Shown one piece after another: positions 44,184 to 53,236 of a stretch of DNA of 64,000 nucleotides. Within the stretch, counting starts at the first letter, position 1; each line of letters begins with the position of its first letter. The position numbers and the translations under genes were made by a program. This DNA comes from G963662605 sp963662605. Its GTDB lineage: Bacteria; Bacteroidota; Ignavibacteria; Ignavibacteriales; Ignavibacteriaceae. The stretch spans positions 2,976,001 to 3,040,000 of the forward strand of contig OY759785.1 in the NCBI GenBank assembly GCA_963662605.1. The letters are read 5' to 3'. Below the pieces are notes generated by a model, which was not told the DNA's origin, did no database searches, and saw nothing but the letters and a program-made list of their open reading frames with translations.

Positions 44184-46919
44184 TTATACGAGTTTCTTCT
44201 TTGTTTCAATTATTTTGTATGCTTCAATCACATCACCGACTTTAATGTCGTTAAAGTTGGCAATTGAAATACCGCATTCATAACCCGAATCAACTTCACG
44301 TACGTCATCTTTAAATCTCTTCAAAGATGCTATATCGCCTTCAAAGACGACGATACCGTCGCGTACAAGACGAATTTTATTATTACGGAATATTTTACCG
44401 TCGGTAACAAAGCATCCTGCGACCGTACCGAATTTCGGTACCTTGAAAATATCGCGTACTTCAACAGTTGAAGTTACTTCTTCCGAAATAATCGGTGAGA
44501 GCAGGCCTTCGAGGGCAGCTTTCACTTCGTTGATCGCGTCGTAGATAATGTTATAGATACGAATATCAACTTTTTGTGTTTCGGCTAATTTTCTCGCATT
44601 TACGTTCGGACGAACGTGGAAGCCGATGATAATTGCATTTGATGCATCCGCCAGCAGAACGTCACCTTCGCTGATAGCACCGACACCGCGGTGGATAACC
44701 CGAACAATAACTTCTTCGGTGGATAATTTCATTAACGAATCGGACAATGCTTCAACAGAACCATCCACGTCACCTTTCACGATGACCGGCAGTTCTTTAA
44801 CGCCGCCCATACTGATCTGACGGGAAATTTCATCAAGAGTAATATGGTGAACCTGTTTATTATCCTGTTCACGTTTTAGCTGCTGACGTTTATTAGCAAC
44901 GCTGCGCGCTTCTCTTTCGGATTCAACAATGATAAACACATCACCAGCCTGAGGAGCACCTTCAAAACCAAGTACCATAACCGGAGTTGAGGGAGGAGCT
45001 GCATCAACGCGGCGTTTTCTTTCATCAAACATCGCGCGAACCCTGCCGAAATTAACTCCGGCAATGAACGGATCGCCGACATGCAATGTGCCTTTTTGAA
45101 CAAGCACGGTAGCGGTAATACCGCGGCCTTTATCAAGTTCAGTCTCAAGAACAACACCACGGGCATCTCTGTTCGGGTTAGCTTTTAAGTCAAGTACGTC
45201 TGCTTCAAGCAGAATTTTTTCAAGCAGCAGGTCAACATTCTTTCCGGTTCTCGCAGAAAGTTCGACGCACTGATATTTACCGCCCCACTCTTCAACAAGA
45301 ATGTTCTTGTCGCCGAGCTGTTGTTTAATTCGTTCCGAATTTGCTTCCGGACGGTCAGTTTTATTAATTGCAACGATAATCGGCACATTCGCAGCCTGAG
45401 CGTGGTTAATCGCTTCGATTGTCTGAGGCATTACCGCGTCATCAGCGGCAACAACCAGCACCACGATATCCGTTACCTGTGCACCGCGTGCACGCATAGC
45501 AGTGAATGCTTCGTGACCCGGTGTGTCAAGGAAAGTAATTTCACGTCCACTCGGAAGCTGTACTCTGTACGCACCGATATGCTGGGTAATTCCACCGGAC
45601 TCACCGGCAACAACGTTTGCATTCCGGATATGATCAAGTAGTGATGTTTTACCATGATCAACGTGTCCCATGATGGTAACAACCGGTGAACGGGAAATAA
45701 GTGATTCCGGTTCGTCAGGTATATCTTCCAGAGATTCCGCTTCATATTCTTTTGCAAATTCAACTTCAAAACCAAACTCATCAGCGACGTAGGTAATTGT
45801 TTCAACATCTAAACGCTGATTGATGGAGACCATCATACCGAGTCCGATACATTTTGAAATTACATCTCCAACGCTGACATCCATCAGATTTGCAAGTTCA
45901 TTGACGGCTATAAATTCAGTTACCGTAATTTTATTCTTCTCTGCCTCAGCGATCTGATGCAAACGTTCAACTTCCTCTTCGCGCTCTTTCTTTTTCTTTT
46001 TGCGCATAAGGGCACGAGCAGACATGCTGCTAGCTTCATCTAATCCGAGCATCGTTGTTCGGATGTTTTTATCAATCTCTTTTTGATCTATTTCAAACTT
46101 CTTAACTTTTTGTTTTTTCTTGACGACAAGAATATCTTCAGGGCTATCAACTTTTTTCTTAGTCTTCGATTTCTTTTTTCGCTTTTTCTTTTTATCCTCT
46201 TCGCTCGCGCTTGAACTGGAGCTTGAAGTTATTCCGGCAGGTTTTTGATCAGTCGCTTCAGTTTCTTCTGCCCGGTGAGGTTTTGCCTGTGCGGGTTTTT
46301 CCTTTTCCTTAATCGTACCGAGAATCTTTAGTCCTCTTTTTCTTTTCCTCGCTTCTTCCATCGGGGATAAGGACTCAGCCGGGAACGGCTCTGTTTTTTG
46401 CTCAACTACCACAGGTGCCTGAGCAACTTCAACAGGTGCTTCTTCCACAACCGGCGGCGCTTCAACAACCTCAACAGTTTCCGGTTCGGGTTCAACACTC
46501 TCTTCAACAACCGGAGCGGTTTCTTCTTCCGAAACTTCAACTTCCGGCAGTTCTTCGGTAACGGTTTCTTCTACAAGGGGAGCGTCTTCAACAGCCGGAG
46601 CTATTTCAACTTCTTCTTCGCCGGTCTTTCCTTTACCGGTTTTCTTATCACCCTTACCGGCTTTATCGTCTTTCGATCCACGGGAACTGCCGATAATCGA
46701 ATGATACTCCTCGACTTTATCCTTGTGTTTTCTCGCCACTTCCATGGCCTTCTTGTAATTCGCCTCCAGGGCGGACATCATTTCCGGAGTAACAATTGAA
46801 TTCACAGTTTTAACGGCAAAACCTTTTTTCTGCAAAAAGGAGATAATATCCTCTGATGGGATATTAATCATTGTTGCAACGCTATTAACTCGAATTTTTT
46901 TCTCTTTAGCTTCGGCCAT
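44184..46919 (-). CDS. infB: Translation initiation factor IF-2
   Basis: 911 residues. The N-terminus (MAEAKEKKIRVNSVATMINI) carries a short IF2_N domain. A long low-complexity region (about 75-280) rich in Glu/Val/Pro/Ala and then Lys follows. A second IF2_N domain precedes the GTPase, whose motifs are GHVDHGKTSLLDHIR (G1), DTPGHEAF (G3) and NKTD (G4). Domains II, C1 and C2 follow. It brings fMet-tRNA to the 30S subunit. nusA ends 22 nt upstream. Confidence 0.97.
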   Translation of the reverse strand: MAEAKEKKIRVNSVATMINIPSEDIISFLQKKGFAVKTVNSIVTPEMMSALEANYKKAMEVARKHKDKVEEYHSIIGSSRGSKDDKAGKGDKKTGKGKTGEEEVEIAPAVEDAPLVEETVTEELPEVEVSEEETAPVVEESVEPEPETVEVVEAPPVVEEAPVEVAQAPVVVEQKTEPFPAESLSPMEEARKRKRGLKILGTIKEKEKPAQAKPHRAEETEATDQKPAGITSSSSSSASEEDKKKKRKKKSKTKKKVDSPEDILVVKKKQKVKKFEIDQKEIDKNIRTTMLGLDEASSMSARALMRKKKKKEREEEVERLHQIAEAEKNKITVTEFIAVNELANLMDVSVGDVISKCIGLGMMVSINQRLDVETITYVADEFGFEVEFAKEYEAESLEDIPDEPESLISRSPVVTIMGHVDHGKTSLLDHIRNANVVAGESGGITQHIGAYRVQLPSGREITFLDTPGHEAFTAMRARGAQVTDIVVLVVAADDAVMPQTIEAINHAQAANVPIIVAINKTDRPEANSERIKQQLGDKNILVEEWGGKYQCVELSARTGKNVDLLLEKILLEADVLDLKANPNRDARGVVLETELDKGRGITATVLVQKGTLHVGDPFIAGVNFGRVRAMFDERKRRVDAAPPSTPVMVLGFEGAPQAGDVFIIVESEREARSVANKRQQLKREQDNKQVHHITLDEISRQISMGGVKELPVIVKGDVDGSVEALSDSLMKLSTEEVIVRVIHRGVGAISEGDVLLADASNAIIIGFHVRPNVNARKLAETQKVDIRIYNIIYDAINEVKAALEGLLSPIISEEVTSTVEVRDIFKVPKFGTVAGCFVTDGKIFRNNKIRLVRDGIVVFEGDIASLKRFKDDVREVDSGYECGISIANFNDIKVGDVIEAYKIIETKKKLV

Positions 46920-46941
46920 ATTTTACCAATTTCTTTATAAA

Positions 46942-48186
46942 CTATTCTTCTTCGAACTCTTCTTTAAGTAGAGCCAATATTCTGTCAATTTCTGCTTCTG
47001 AAAGTTCGTCAATTTCCATAAGCTTAACTTTTCCGGCACGTAAAACTTCAAGAGCTGAGTCATACCGGTTGTCAATCAATACCTTGTAGACTTCTTCGCC
47101 TAATTCTTCGCGGAAGTCAATTAACTCAATGTCTTCTTCATACTCTTCAATCGGTTTTTCTTCACGGATGAATTCGATTTCGAACCCCGTGAGAGCCATT
47201 GCAAGATGAATGTTGACACCGCCTCTGCCGACGATCAGTGCTGCCTGATCGGAATCGGCATAGATGGTAGCTTTTCTTGTATGAAGGTCAACATCTATTT
47301 TTTTAATTTTCCCGGGAGCAAGTGCTTTCTGGATGAAGATCTTAGGATCTTCCGAGTAATTGATAACGTCAATATTTTCATTATTCAATTCCCGCACGAT
47401 TGCAGTAACGCGTACACCCTTCATGCCAACGCATGCGCCGACTGCGTCAATGCGTTTGTCCTGAGACTCAACGGCAATCTTTGCGCGTTCGCCCGGTTTG
47501 CGAGCGATGCCTTTAATATCAATAATTCCATCGTAGATTTCAGGAACTTCAATTTCAAATAACTTTTTGAGGAACTGATTATCTGCTCTTGAGATAACGA
47601 CTTCCGGACCCTTTTTACCTTTTCTGACTTCCTTGACAATCGCGCGGATAGTTTCGCCTTTTTTCGGGCGTTCGTTCGGAATCTGTTCTTCCTTCGGTAA
47701 AACGAGCTCGTTCTTGTTATGGTTTACAAGAATGGTTCCTTTGTTGAACTGGTAAACATCACCGATGACGATTTCACCGACGATGTCACGATACTCTTTA
47801 AATACAATCTCTTTCTCCAGCTCACGGATACGTTGATTGAGATTCTGTTTTGCAAAATTCACGAGTCTGCGGCCAAATGAAATAAGGCGGAGTTTTTCAA
47901 CATACTCATCACCGACTTCCAATTCGTCTTCATTTCCGGTTGCTTCAACATCTTCTATTGAAATCTGGAGGTTGGGATCCGTAACCGTATCAACAATTTC
48001 ACGGGAAAGAAGAATTTCTACTTCTCCCTTATCCGTATTGAAGATAACCTGATATTTGGCCTCTTCTCCATATTTTTTCTTAACTAATATTCCAAAGATT
48101 TCCTCGATAATACCAGCCAAGTGGTCTTTATCAATACCTTTTTCACGAACCATCTGAGCAAATGATTCAACTATTTCAGAACTCAT
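46942..48186 (-). CDS. nusA: Transcription termination/antitermination factor NusA
   Basis: 414 residues: an N-terminal RNAP-binding domain (about 1-130), S1 (about 130-200, IVGEIVIGDVYQFNKGTILV), KH1 (about 210-280, DAVGACVGMKGVRVTAIVREL) and KH2 (about 290-350, ALIVGRGGVNIHLAM). The acidic repeats of E. coli NusA are absent, giving the short form common in Bacteroidota; a small helical tail ends in EEFEEE. NusA modulates pausing, and in E. coli its operon is autoregulated. It sits between rimP and infB. Confidence 0.96.
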   Translation of the reverse strand: MSSEIVESFAQMVREKGIDKDHLAGIIEEIFGILVKKKYGEEAKYQVIFNTDKGEVEILLSREIVDTVTDPNLQISIEDVEATGNEDELEVGDEYVEKLRLISFGRRLVNFAKQNLNQRIRELEKEIVFKEYRDIVGEIVIGDVYQFNKGTILVNHNKNELVLPKEEQIPNERPKKGETIRAIVKEVRKGKKGPEVVISRADNQFLKKLFEIEVPEIYDGIIDIKGIARKPGERAKIAVESQDKRIDAVGACVGMKGVRVTAIVRELNNENIDVINYSEDPKIFIQKALAPGKIKKIDVDLHTRKATIYADSDQAALIVGRGGVNIHLAMALTGFEIEFIREEKPIEEYEEDIELIDFREELGEEVYKVLIDNRYDSALEVLRAGKVKLMEIDELSEAEIDRILALLKEEFEEE

Positions 48187-48198
48187 TGAAAGCCTCCG

Positions 48199-48654
48199 TC
48201 ATGTAAAACTAATTCTGACTATTGCGGTTTTAATTGATGAAAATTTAACTACTAATTGCGAACGATCTTTTTTTGTTATGAACAGAAGTTCGCCGACAAT
48301 ATCCTGAAGCCTGCCTTGCACCGTTTCAACCGGCTTATCTTCTTCGGCGTATTGAATTTCGAGAATGCGGCCGATATGCTTGGGATACTGCTGAAGGAAT
48401 TTAAGCGGACGGTCAACACCAGGAGAAGATACATCAAGCCTGCTGACATCGTCTAAAAGCTCTTGCGCCTCCAGTGCATCGCCGATTTTCCGGCTGACTG
48501 TTGCGCAGTCATTTACGGAGAGATCCCCGGGCGCATCAATAAAGACTTCGATGACCTTCTTATCTCTTTGTCCGCGGAGGGTTAAATCTATAAAGAAAAA
48601 ACCTTCACTCTGAACTACTTGTTCACAAATTTCTTGTATTTTAAGATTTTTCAT
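48199..48654 (-). CDS. rimP: Ribosome maturation factor RimP
   Basis: 151 residues from ATG 48654. An upstream in-frame start at 48711 would run through a terminator hairpin and add 19 unconserved residues. The sequence has EVFIDAPGDLSVNDCATVSRKIGDALE and LDVSSPGVDRPLKF, both RimP signatures. It assists 30S assembly. It is the first gene of the operon that continues with nusA (12 nt) and infB. Confidence 0.92.
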   Translation of the reverse strand: MKNLKIQEICEQVVQSEGFFFIDLTLRGQRDKKVIEVFIDAPGDLSVNDCATVSRKIGDALEAQELLDDVSRLDVSSPGVDRPLKFLQQYPKHIGRILEIQYAEEDKPVETVQGRLQDIVGELLFITKKDRSQLVVKFSSIKTAIVRISFT

Positions 48655-48660
48655 ATCTGT

Positions 48661-48689
48661 ACAAACAAAAATCGCCCTTTTTAGGGCGA
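48661..48689 (-). terminator. Terminator-like hairpin in the rimP-nusA-infB leader
   Basis: On the minus strand TCGCCCT (48689-48683) pairs with AGGGCGA (48678-48672) around a 4-nt loop, followed at once by TTTTTGTTTGT. It ends only about 7 nt before the rimP ATG. It is either an attenuator for the operon or the end signal of the upstream glycosidase transcript 210 bp away. Confidence 0.7.
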
Positions 48690-48701
48690 AATCAGTTACT
48701 A

Positions 48702-48730
48702 AAATTAACAATTATCCCCTTAAATAGCAA
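48702..48730 (-). promoter_or_regulatory. Candidate promoter of the rimP operon
   Basis: On the minus strand TTGCTA (48730-48725), a 17-bp spacer and TAATTT (48707-48702). It would start RNA at about 48695, immediately before the terminator-like hairpin. Confidence 0.4.
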
Positions 48731-48780
48731 GAAATTAATTTATCCGCCCTCCAGCTTATGTAAACTAAGAAACTCAGACA

Positions 48781-48899
48781 ATTCACCGCCAAGATCGCCA
48801 AGTACGCCAAGATTTTTAAAGAACAGATTAGAAATTATTAAAAAATTCTTTGCGTTCTTGACGCCGTGCCCGCCGGCAGGCGTGGGCCTTTGCGTGAAT
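48781..48899. repeat. Imperfect palindromic intergenic element with 9-nt periodic CGCCAAG
   Basis: Left end: ATTCAC, then CGCCAAG three times at an exact 9-nt spacing (48787, 48796, 48805). Right end: the inverted counterpart, with TTTGCGTTCTTGACGC and CTTTGCGTGAAT. The ends align as ATTCACCGCCAAG versus ATTCAC-GCAAAG, and the AT-rich middle is also roughly self-complementary. A GC-rich 14-nt near-palindrome (48868-48881) is inserted in the right arm. It abuts the stop of the glycosidase gene. It looks like a member of a dispersed REP/MITE-like family rather than a terminator. Confidence 0.65.
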
Positions 48900-48900
48900 C

Positions 48901-51420
48901 CTATTTCAGGAGCATCATCTTTTTGATAGCGGTGTAACTGCCGGATTGCAGTTTATAGAAATACAACCCGCTCGGCAGATTGCCGGCGTTAAAACTTGTT
49001 TCATATGTCCCCGGTGTCTGATATGTATCAACCATAATTGTTACAAGTTTACCAAGGATGTTATATATTTCCAGCTTAGTCTGCCCTGCCGACGGTAATG
49101 CGTATCGGATTTTCGTCTCCGGATTAAACGGATTAGGATAGTTCTGGCTCAACTCAAAACTACCGGCACGCGAATCATCCACCTTTGTTATGGTGGATGT
49201 TATGGCATATGCCAGTGTGATGTCATTGAAGCTGAAGTCGTATCTCCCTGCTGTTTCAATGGTAAATGCCAGATTCGGTTTCCCACCGGTTGTTAGTTGA
49301 GCAGTGCCCGATAAACCGGTTGCATCCCCCCAGTCATCTCCTGTCCAATTCGTTGTATTAGCGAATTTCATCTGGTGGCTGCCTGTCGGGACTGCCACTG
49401 CCTGAGCTATCCATACATCGTTCACCAATTTCATTGGTGTATTTGGCAAAGCCCAATTTGAGAATGTCCCCGCCAGATACATCATTGACTGATGATTGTA
49501 ATATGAGTCCTGTTTTGTAATCGCATATTGCAGAGTAATATCATTAAAAGTAATCGAGTAATAGCCGGAGTCCGCTATCTGGAAAGAGAGGTTTGGTGCA
49601 CCGCCGGTAGTGAGATTTGCTGTTCCGGAAAGTCCCGTTGCATTTCCCCAATCATCGCCTGTCCAATTAATTGTATTAGCGAATTTGAGCTGATAACTCC
49701 CCGCAGCAAGTTGGATGTTTTTCACAGTCCAAACATCGCCTGCTAAGGTCATAGGATATTTCAGGCTCCAGCTTGAGAATGTCCCTCCGACATACATTGC
49801 GCTCTGATGTCCTTTCACCGAAAAAGACTGCACTTGCGGTATTGCCGCACAATAAGCAGCATCACCCGACTGTTGAGCGATTACATACACTGTCCCGCTG
49901 GTTCCGGTTAAATGAATTTTGTTATCTACAATTGTTGCCGGTCCCAAAGCGACTTCATAGGTAATAGGAAGTCCGGAACTTGCAACTGCGGTTGGTGTGA
50001 AATCATTGTCTGAATACAATTTGTTCGGGATAGCACTAAAAGCAATGCTCTGGGAAGTATTTGTCGTAGTGCCGCTGCCGACTTTGCACACCATGCAGCC
50101 ATGCGGCGGAATCATTGCCGAGATAGTATCCATGTTACCGAGATCGGCATGCTGCCACATGTCCCTGACATTGTACTTACCGCTCAGGCCGAGTTTACTC
50201 AGTGCGAATGTTCTTTGTTTGGCTGTTGATTCTCTGTTAAAAAAGGAAACCACCCATTCGCCGGTTGAGAGCTGCCCCGTCCATACCTGACTGCTGTCAA
50301 TTGTGGGAACATTTGTTAACGGTTTTCCAACAAAGCCGTCTTTGTTGAGTGCCAGGATTTCATCGTTTTGATATACCCAGGTATCATTACCAATGGTTGT
50401 GTACTGATCGGCAACTGAAACCGGACCTCCGGCAATTATATGCTGCGAAACAACACTCCTCTTCTCGGAATTGCTTGTAAAAGTATTGATACGGATAAAA
50501 TCGCCATCAAGAAGCACTTTACCTCTTCCGGCAAGATATGACCAGTAAGTATAACCGTCCATCGCGTTTTCATATTGCGACCAGACAGTATAGCGGGTAC
50601 CGCGATTTAGATTACTGAACCGTTCCCACGTTCCCACTCCGCAGTCAGAATTGATTCTAAACATATGTCCGTATTTTTTTTCAAACTCTGCTTCATTATT
50701 CAGATGCGGCATAACGAGACTGAGAAAAACCCCGTTTGAATCACATGCTTCGCGCATCCAACGCAGAGCCTTCTCATATTGAGCTCGCGTATGCGCAACA
50801 CCGACCGTACCCATGTAATGATCCGTACCCGACTCATACCATGATAAAAAATCAACGCGGTAATATTTTATTCCCATATCCGCGTAAAATTTAATATATC
50901 CCTTCACATATTGCTCAGCGCCCGGCCGGTCAACCTGAGCCCACGTAAACCATTTTGCATTTTCCGATGTGTTAATCAGACTGCTTACGTTGATATTCGT
51001 CCCAACAATCTTTTTTGCTGTATCGGTAGAACTTACATTAATCCATAACGGGTTGCCGTACATGCCGAGTGTCATACCTTTGCCTTGCAGGTACGCTGAC
51101 CAATACGCAAAGTCATTTGTCCAGTGCGCTGAGTGGGAATTTCGGTATCCGTTCTCATTTAACTGAGAAACATCTCCCCAACCATCCATGCAAATCATGT
51201 TATAGCCGTGTGGCTTCAAATTTGATTCAACCCAATTAATATTAGCTAACAATTCAGATTCGGGAATGTAGTTATCAGAAACACCCGCTTGCTCTTTAAC
51301 ATAGTGATGCTCATAAACGCTCCAATATAGTGGGGCTTTATAAGTATTTGTCTGCGGGTAAATGGCACAGCCAAAAGCTAAAATGAGAAAAAGCGCGAAT
51401 AGGCGATGTGTGTTGAGCAT
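48901..51420 (-). CDS. Secreted clan GH-D-like (alpha-galactosidase-like) glycosidase with T9SS sorting domain
   Basis: 839 residues. A signal peptide covers about 1-23. A TIM-barrel catalytic domain spans about 28-350, with MGIKYYRVDFLSWY (candidate nucleophile Asp190) and RINSDCGVGTW (candidate acid/base Asp259), the arrangement seen in GH27/GH36 enzymes. A beta-sandwich follows at about 370-447 and an Ig-like linker at about 452-535. Two tandem ~105-residue modules (538-637 and 643-742) both carry NWTGDDWG and look like carbohydrate-binding modules. The end (from ~754) is a T9SS type A domain with NYPNPFNPETKIRYALP. Substrate specificity is not certain. The gene stands alone. Confidence 0.8.
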   Translation of the reverse strand: MLNTHRLFALFLILAFGCAIYPQTNTYKAPLYWSVYEHHYVKEQAGVSDNYIPESELLANINWVESNLKPHGYNMICMDGWGDVSQLNENGYRNSHSAHWTNDFAYWSAYLQGKGMTLGMYGNPLWINVSSTDTAKKIVGTNINVSSLINTSENAKWFTWAQVDRPGAEQYVKGYIKFYADMGIKYYRVDFLSWYESGTDHYMGTVGVAHTRAQYEKALRWMREACDSNGVFLSLVMPHLNNEAEFEKKYGHMFRINSDCGVGTWERFSNLNRGTRYTVWSQYENAMDGYTYWSYLAGRGKVLLDGDFIRINTFTSNSEKRSVVSQHIIAGGPVSVADQYTTIGNDTWVYQNDEILALNKDGFVGKPLTNVPTIDSSQVWTGQLSTGEWVVSFFNRESTAKQRTFALSKLGLSGKYNVRDMWQHADLGNMDTISAMIPPHGCMVCKVGSGTTTNTSQSIAFSAIPNKLYSDNDFTPTAVASSGLPITYEVALGPATIVDNKIHLTGTSGTVYVIAQQSGDAAYCAAIPQVQSFSVKGHQSAMYVGGTFSSWSLKYPMTLAGDVWTVKNIQLAAGSYQLKFANTINWTGDDWGNATGLSGTANLTTGGAPNLSFQIADSGYYSITFNDITLQYAITKQDSYYNHQSMMYLAGTFSNWALPNTPMKLVNDVWIAQAVAVPTGSHQMKFANTTNWTGDDWGDATGLSGTAQLTTGGKPNLAFTIETAGRYDFSFNDITLAYAITSTITKVDDSRAGSFELSQNYPNPFNPETKIRYALPSAGQTKLEIYNILGKLVTIMVDTYQTPGTYETSFNAGNLPSGLYFYKLQSGSYTAIKKMMLLK

Positions 51421-51582
51421 GTTCCGGGCCTGAATAATTGTGTGAAGTTCTGATGAACAAACTTAATAAATTGCGGGATAAAGTAAAAAGTCATTTGCCG
51501 GTTCTGTTTATCAAGTAAATTTTCAATTTTTATAGGATTGAGCCGCAAGTTATATTGCGAAGCAAAAACCGGATTTTACAAA

Positions 51583-52662
51583 ATGCCGTCACAAAATATT
51601 CCATCCCTCAGACTCTCGAATCAACATATATCTGCCCCAATCCATTCCAACGCCAACACCCTGCTAAAACACATGGGCGCAATGCAAGCACAGGATTTTC
51701 GTAGTATGATGTGGGCGATTGGGTTACGTCTCCATGACACGAAACTATCGGAAGTAGAAAAGGCATACAACAGCGGAACAATTTTGCGCACGCATGTTAT
51801 GAGGCCGACCTGGCACATCGTTGCGCGTGAGAATTTAAGCTGGCTTTTAGATTTAACCGCTGCACAGGTCCTTTCACAGACCAAAGGAAGGCTCCGGGAT
51901 TTGGAACTTACACCCCGGCTGCTGAAAAAATGTCACTCGATAATTGAAAAGGAAATGGATGGCGCAAATCATCTGACACGCGAAGAAATTTCACTTGTGC
52001 TAACAAAGAGTAAACTATCATTAATCTCTCAACAATTATCGCACATTCTCATGGATGCGGAATTACATAAACTAATTTGCAGCGGAAGGTTGAAGAATAA
52101 TAAAATATCCTATGCTTTATTTGACGAGCGGGTTGCCAAACAAACAAAATTGACTCACGAAGAAGCACTCGCAAAACTTGCAAGAATATACTTCGCAAGC
52201 CACGGTCCGGCGTTAATAGAAGATTTTCAATGGTGGTCGGGATTATCGTTAGGGAAGGCTAAGCTTGCGGTCGCTGCAATTGAAAAAGATTTCTCAACAC
52301 TAATAGTTGATGATAAAAAGTTTTACTTTTTCGAAGAGGCTTCATGCAGACAACCGGAAATAAACGCGCATTATCTGCTGCCGGCATATGACGAGTTTGT
52401 TATTAGTTATAAGGACAGAAGCGGGATGTTCAAAGACCATACCTATGCGAAAGCAATTTCCAATAATGGAGTTTTCCGTCCGGTAATTGTTAATGGTGAA
52501 GGCAGGATAATCGGCATATGGAGTCAGACAACGAGAGGCAATCAACGATTTCTCGGTTTTCAATTCTTCGAGAATGAAACTCTGAAAGTATCGCGGACAC
52601 TCGAAAAGGAAATGATGAGGTATAGTGATTTTAGCAATATACAAACCACTGTAAAGAAGTAA
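51583..52662 (+). CDS. AlkZ/AlkX-type winged-helix DNA glycosylase (PF06224)
   Basis: 359 residues from ATG 51583; a TTG at 51538 is in frame but would add residues outside the family. The N-terminal HMGAMQAQDFRSMMWAIGLRL places the QxQ catalytic motif at Gln35 and Gln37. TILRTHVMRPTWHIV and the C-terminal LPAYDEFVISYKDRS are family-typical. Relatives (AlkZ, AlkX/YcaQ) unhook DNA interstrand crosslinks and remove bulky alkylated bases; AlkZ proteins often protect producers of alkylating antibiotics, but no such biosynthesis genes are here. It is monocistronic and ends at a bidirectional terminator. Confidence 0.82.
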   Translation: MPSQNIPSLRLSNQHISAPIHSNANTLLKHMGAMQAQDFRSMMWAIGLRLHDTKLSEVEKAYNSGTILRTHVMRPTWHIVARENLSWLLDLTAAQVLSQTKGRLRDLELTPRLLKKCHSIIEKEMDGANHLTREEISLVLTKSKLSLISQQLSHILMDAELHKLICSGRLKNNKISYALFDERVAKQTKLTHEEALAKLARIYFASHGPALIEDFQWWSGLSLGKAKLAVAAIEKDFSTLIVDDKKFYFFEEASCRQPEINAHYLLPAYDEFVISYKDRSGMFKDHTYAKAISNNGVFRPVIVNGEGRIIGIWSQTTRGNQRFLGFQFFENETLKVSRTLEKEMMRYSDFSNIQTTVKK

Positions 52663-52674
52663 TTCTGTTTAAAT

Positions 52675-52705
52675 TAAAAAACCGTCCCAAAGGGACGGCT
52701 TTTTA
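52675..52705. terminator. Bidirectional terminator between the glycosylase and RRM genes
   Basis: CCGTCCC (52682-52688) and GGGACGG (52692-52698) form a 7-bp stem with an AAA loop, flanked by A-rich sequence on the left and TTTTT on the right. It serves the plus-strand gene ending at 52662 and the minus-strand gene ending at 52721. Confidence 0.88.
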
Positions 52706-52720
52706 AATTTTATCCGGTTA

Positions 52721-53056
52721 TTATCTTCTTCCGAAAGATCTTCCACCGCCGCCGCTGTTGCCACCACGATGGCCGCCGCTGTTTCCGCCTCTTCCACCCT
52801 GACGTCTGTTGTCAGTTTTTGGTCGGGCTTCATTAACGTTGAGTTTTTTACCCTTAACGTCTTTGGTGTTCAATTCTTTAATAGCAGTTTCAGCTTCGCT
52901 TTTAACATCCATCTCTACAAAACCGAATCCTTTGGATTCGCCGGTAAACATGTCGCGAATAACTTTAACGCTTTTTACTTTGCCGTAAACTGAAAATTCC
53001 TGCATCAGATCGTCATCATTTACTTCTTTTGCTAAATTTCCGACAAATATATTCAT
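52721..53056 (-). CDS. Small RRM RNA-binding protein
   Basis: 111 residues from ATG 53056, which follows AGGAG; an upstream in-frame start would add 12 residues with no family support. One RRM occupies residues 1-80, with RNP2 IFVGNL and RNP1 KGFGFVEM (aromatic residues intact). A Gly/Arg-rich tail with RGG-like runs ends in GRSFGRR. Such bacterial RRM proteins resemble cyanobacterial Rbp and plant glycine-rich proteins and are often cold-inducible. The 180-bp upstream gap may hold a regulatory leader but shows no clear cold-shock box. Confidence 0.92.
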   Translation of the reverse strand: MNIFVGNLAKEVNDDDLMQEFSVYGKVKSVKVIRDMFTGESKGFGFVEMDVKSEAETAIKELNTKDVKGKKLNVNEARPKTDNRRQGGRGGNSGGHRGGNSGGGGRSFGRR

Positions 53057-53236
53057 GAGAGCTCCTATTATTAAGAAAGAGAATAAATTCATTGAAACGT
53101 TAAAAATTGATGTGAGTCATCAGCTTAGGAATGTTCGGTCACAATTTTCTACAACGTTACTGCATATTACGCATAATTTTAGCACGAAACAAATACAAAT
53201 ATTTGCCCATATTTTTGTGCTGCCCGGTTTCAGGTC

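Noticed and set aside
48655..48711. Longer RimP start at 48711
   Set aside because: The extra 19 residues are encoded by the terminator-like hairpin and do not resemble RimP; ATG 48654 fits the family start.
48864..48886. GC-rich near-palindrome as the terminator of the glycosidase gene
   Set aside because: It has no following U-tract on the minus strand and is embedded in a larger repeat element.
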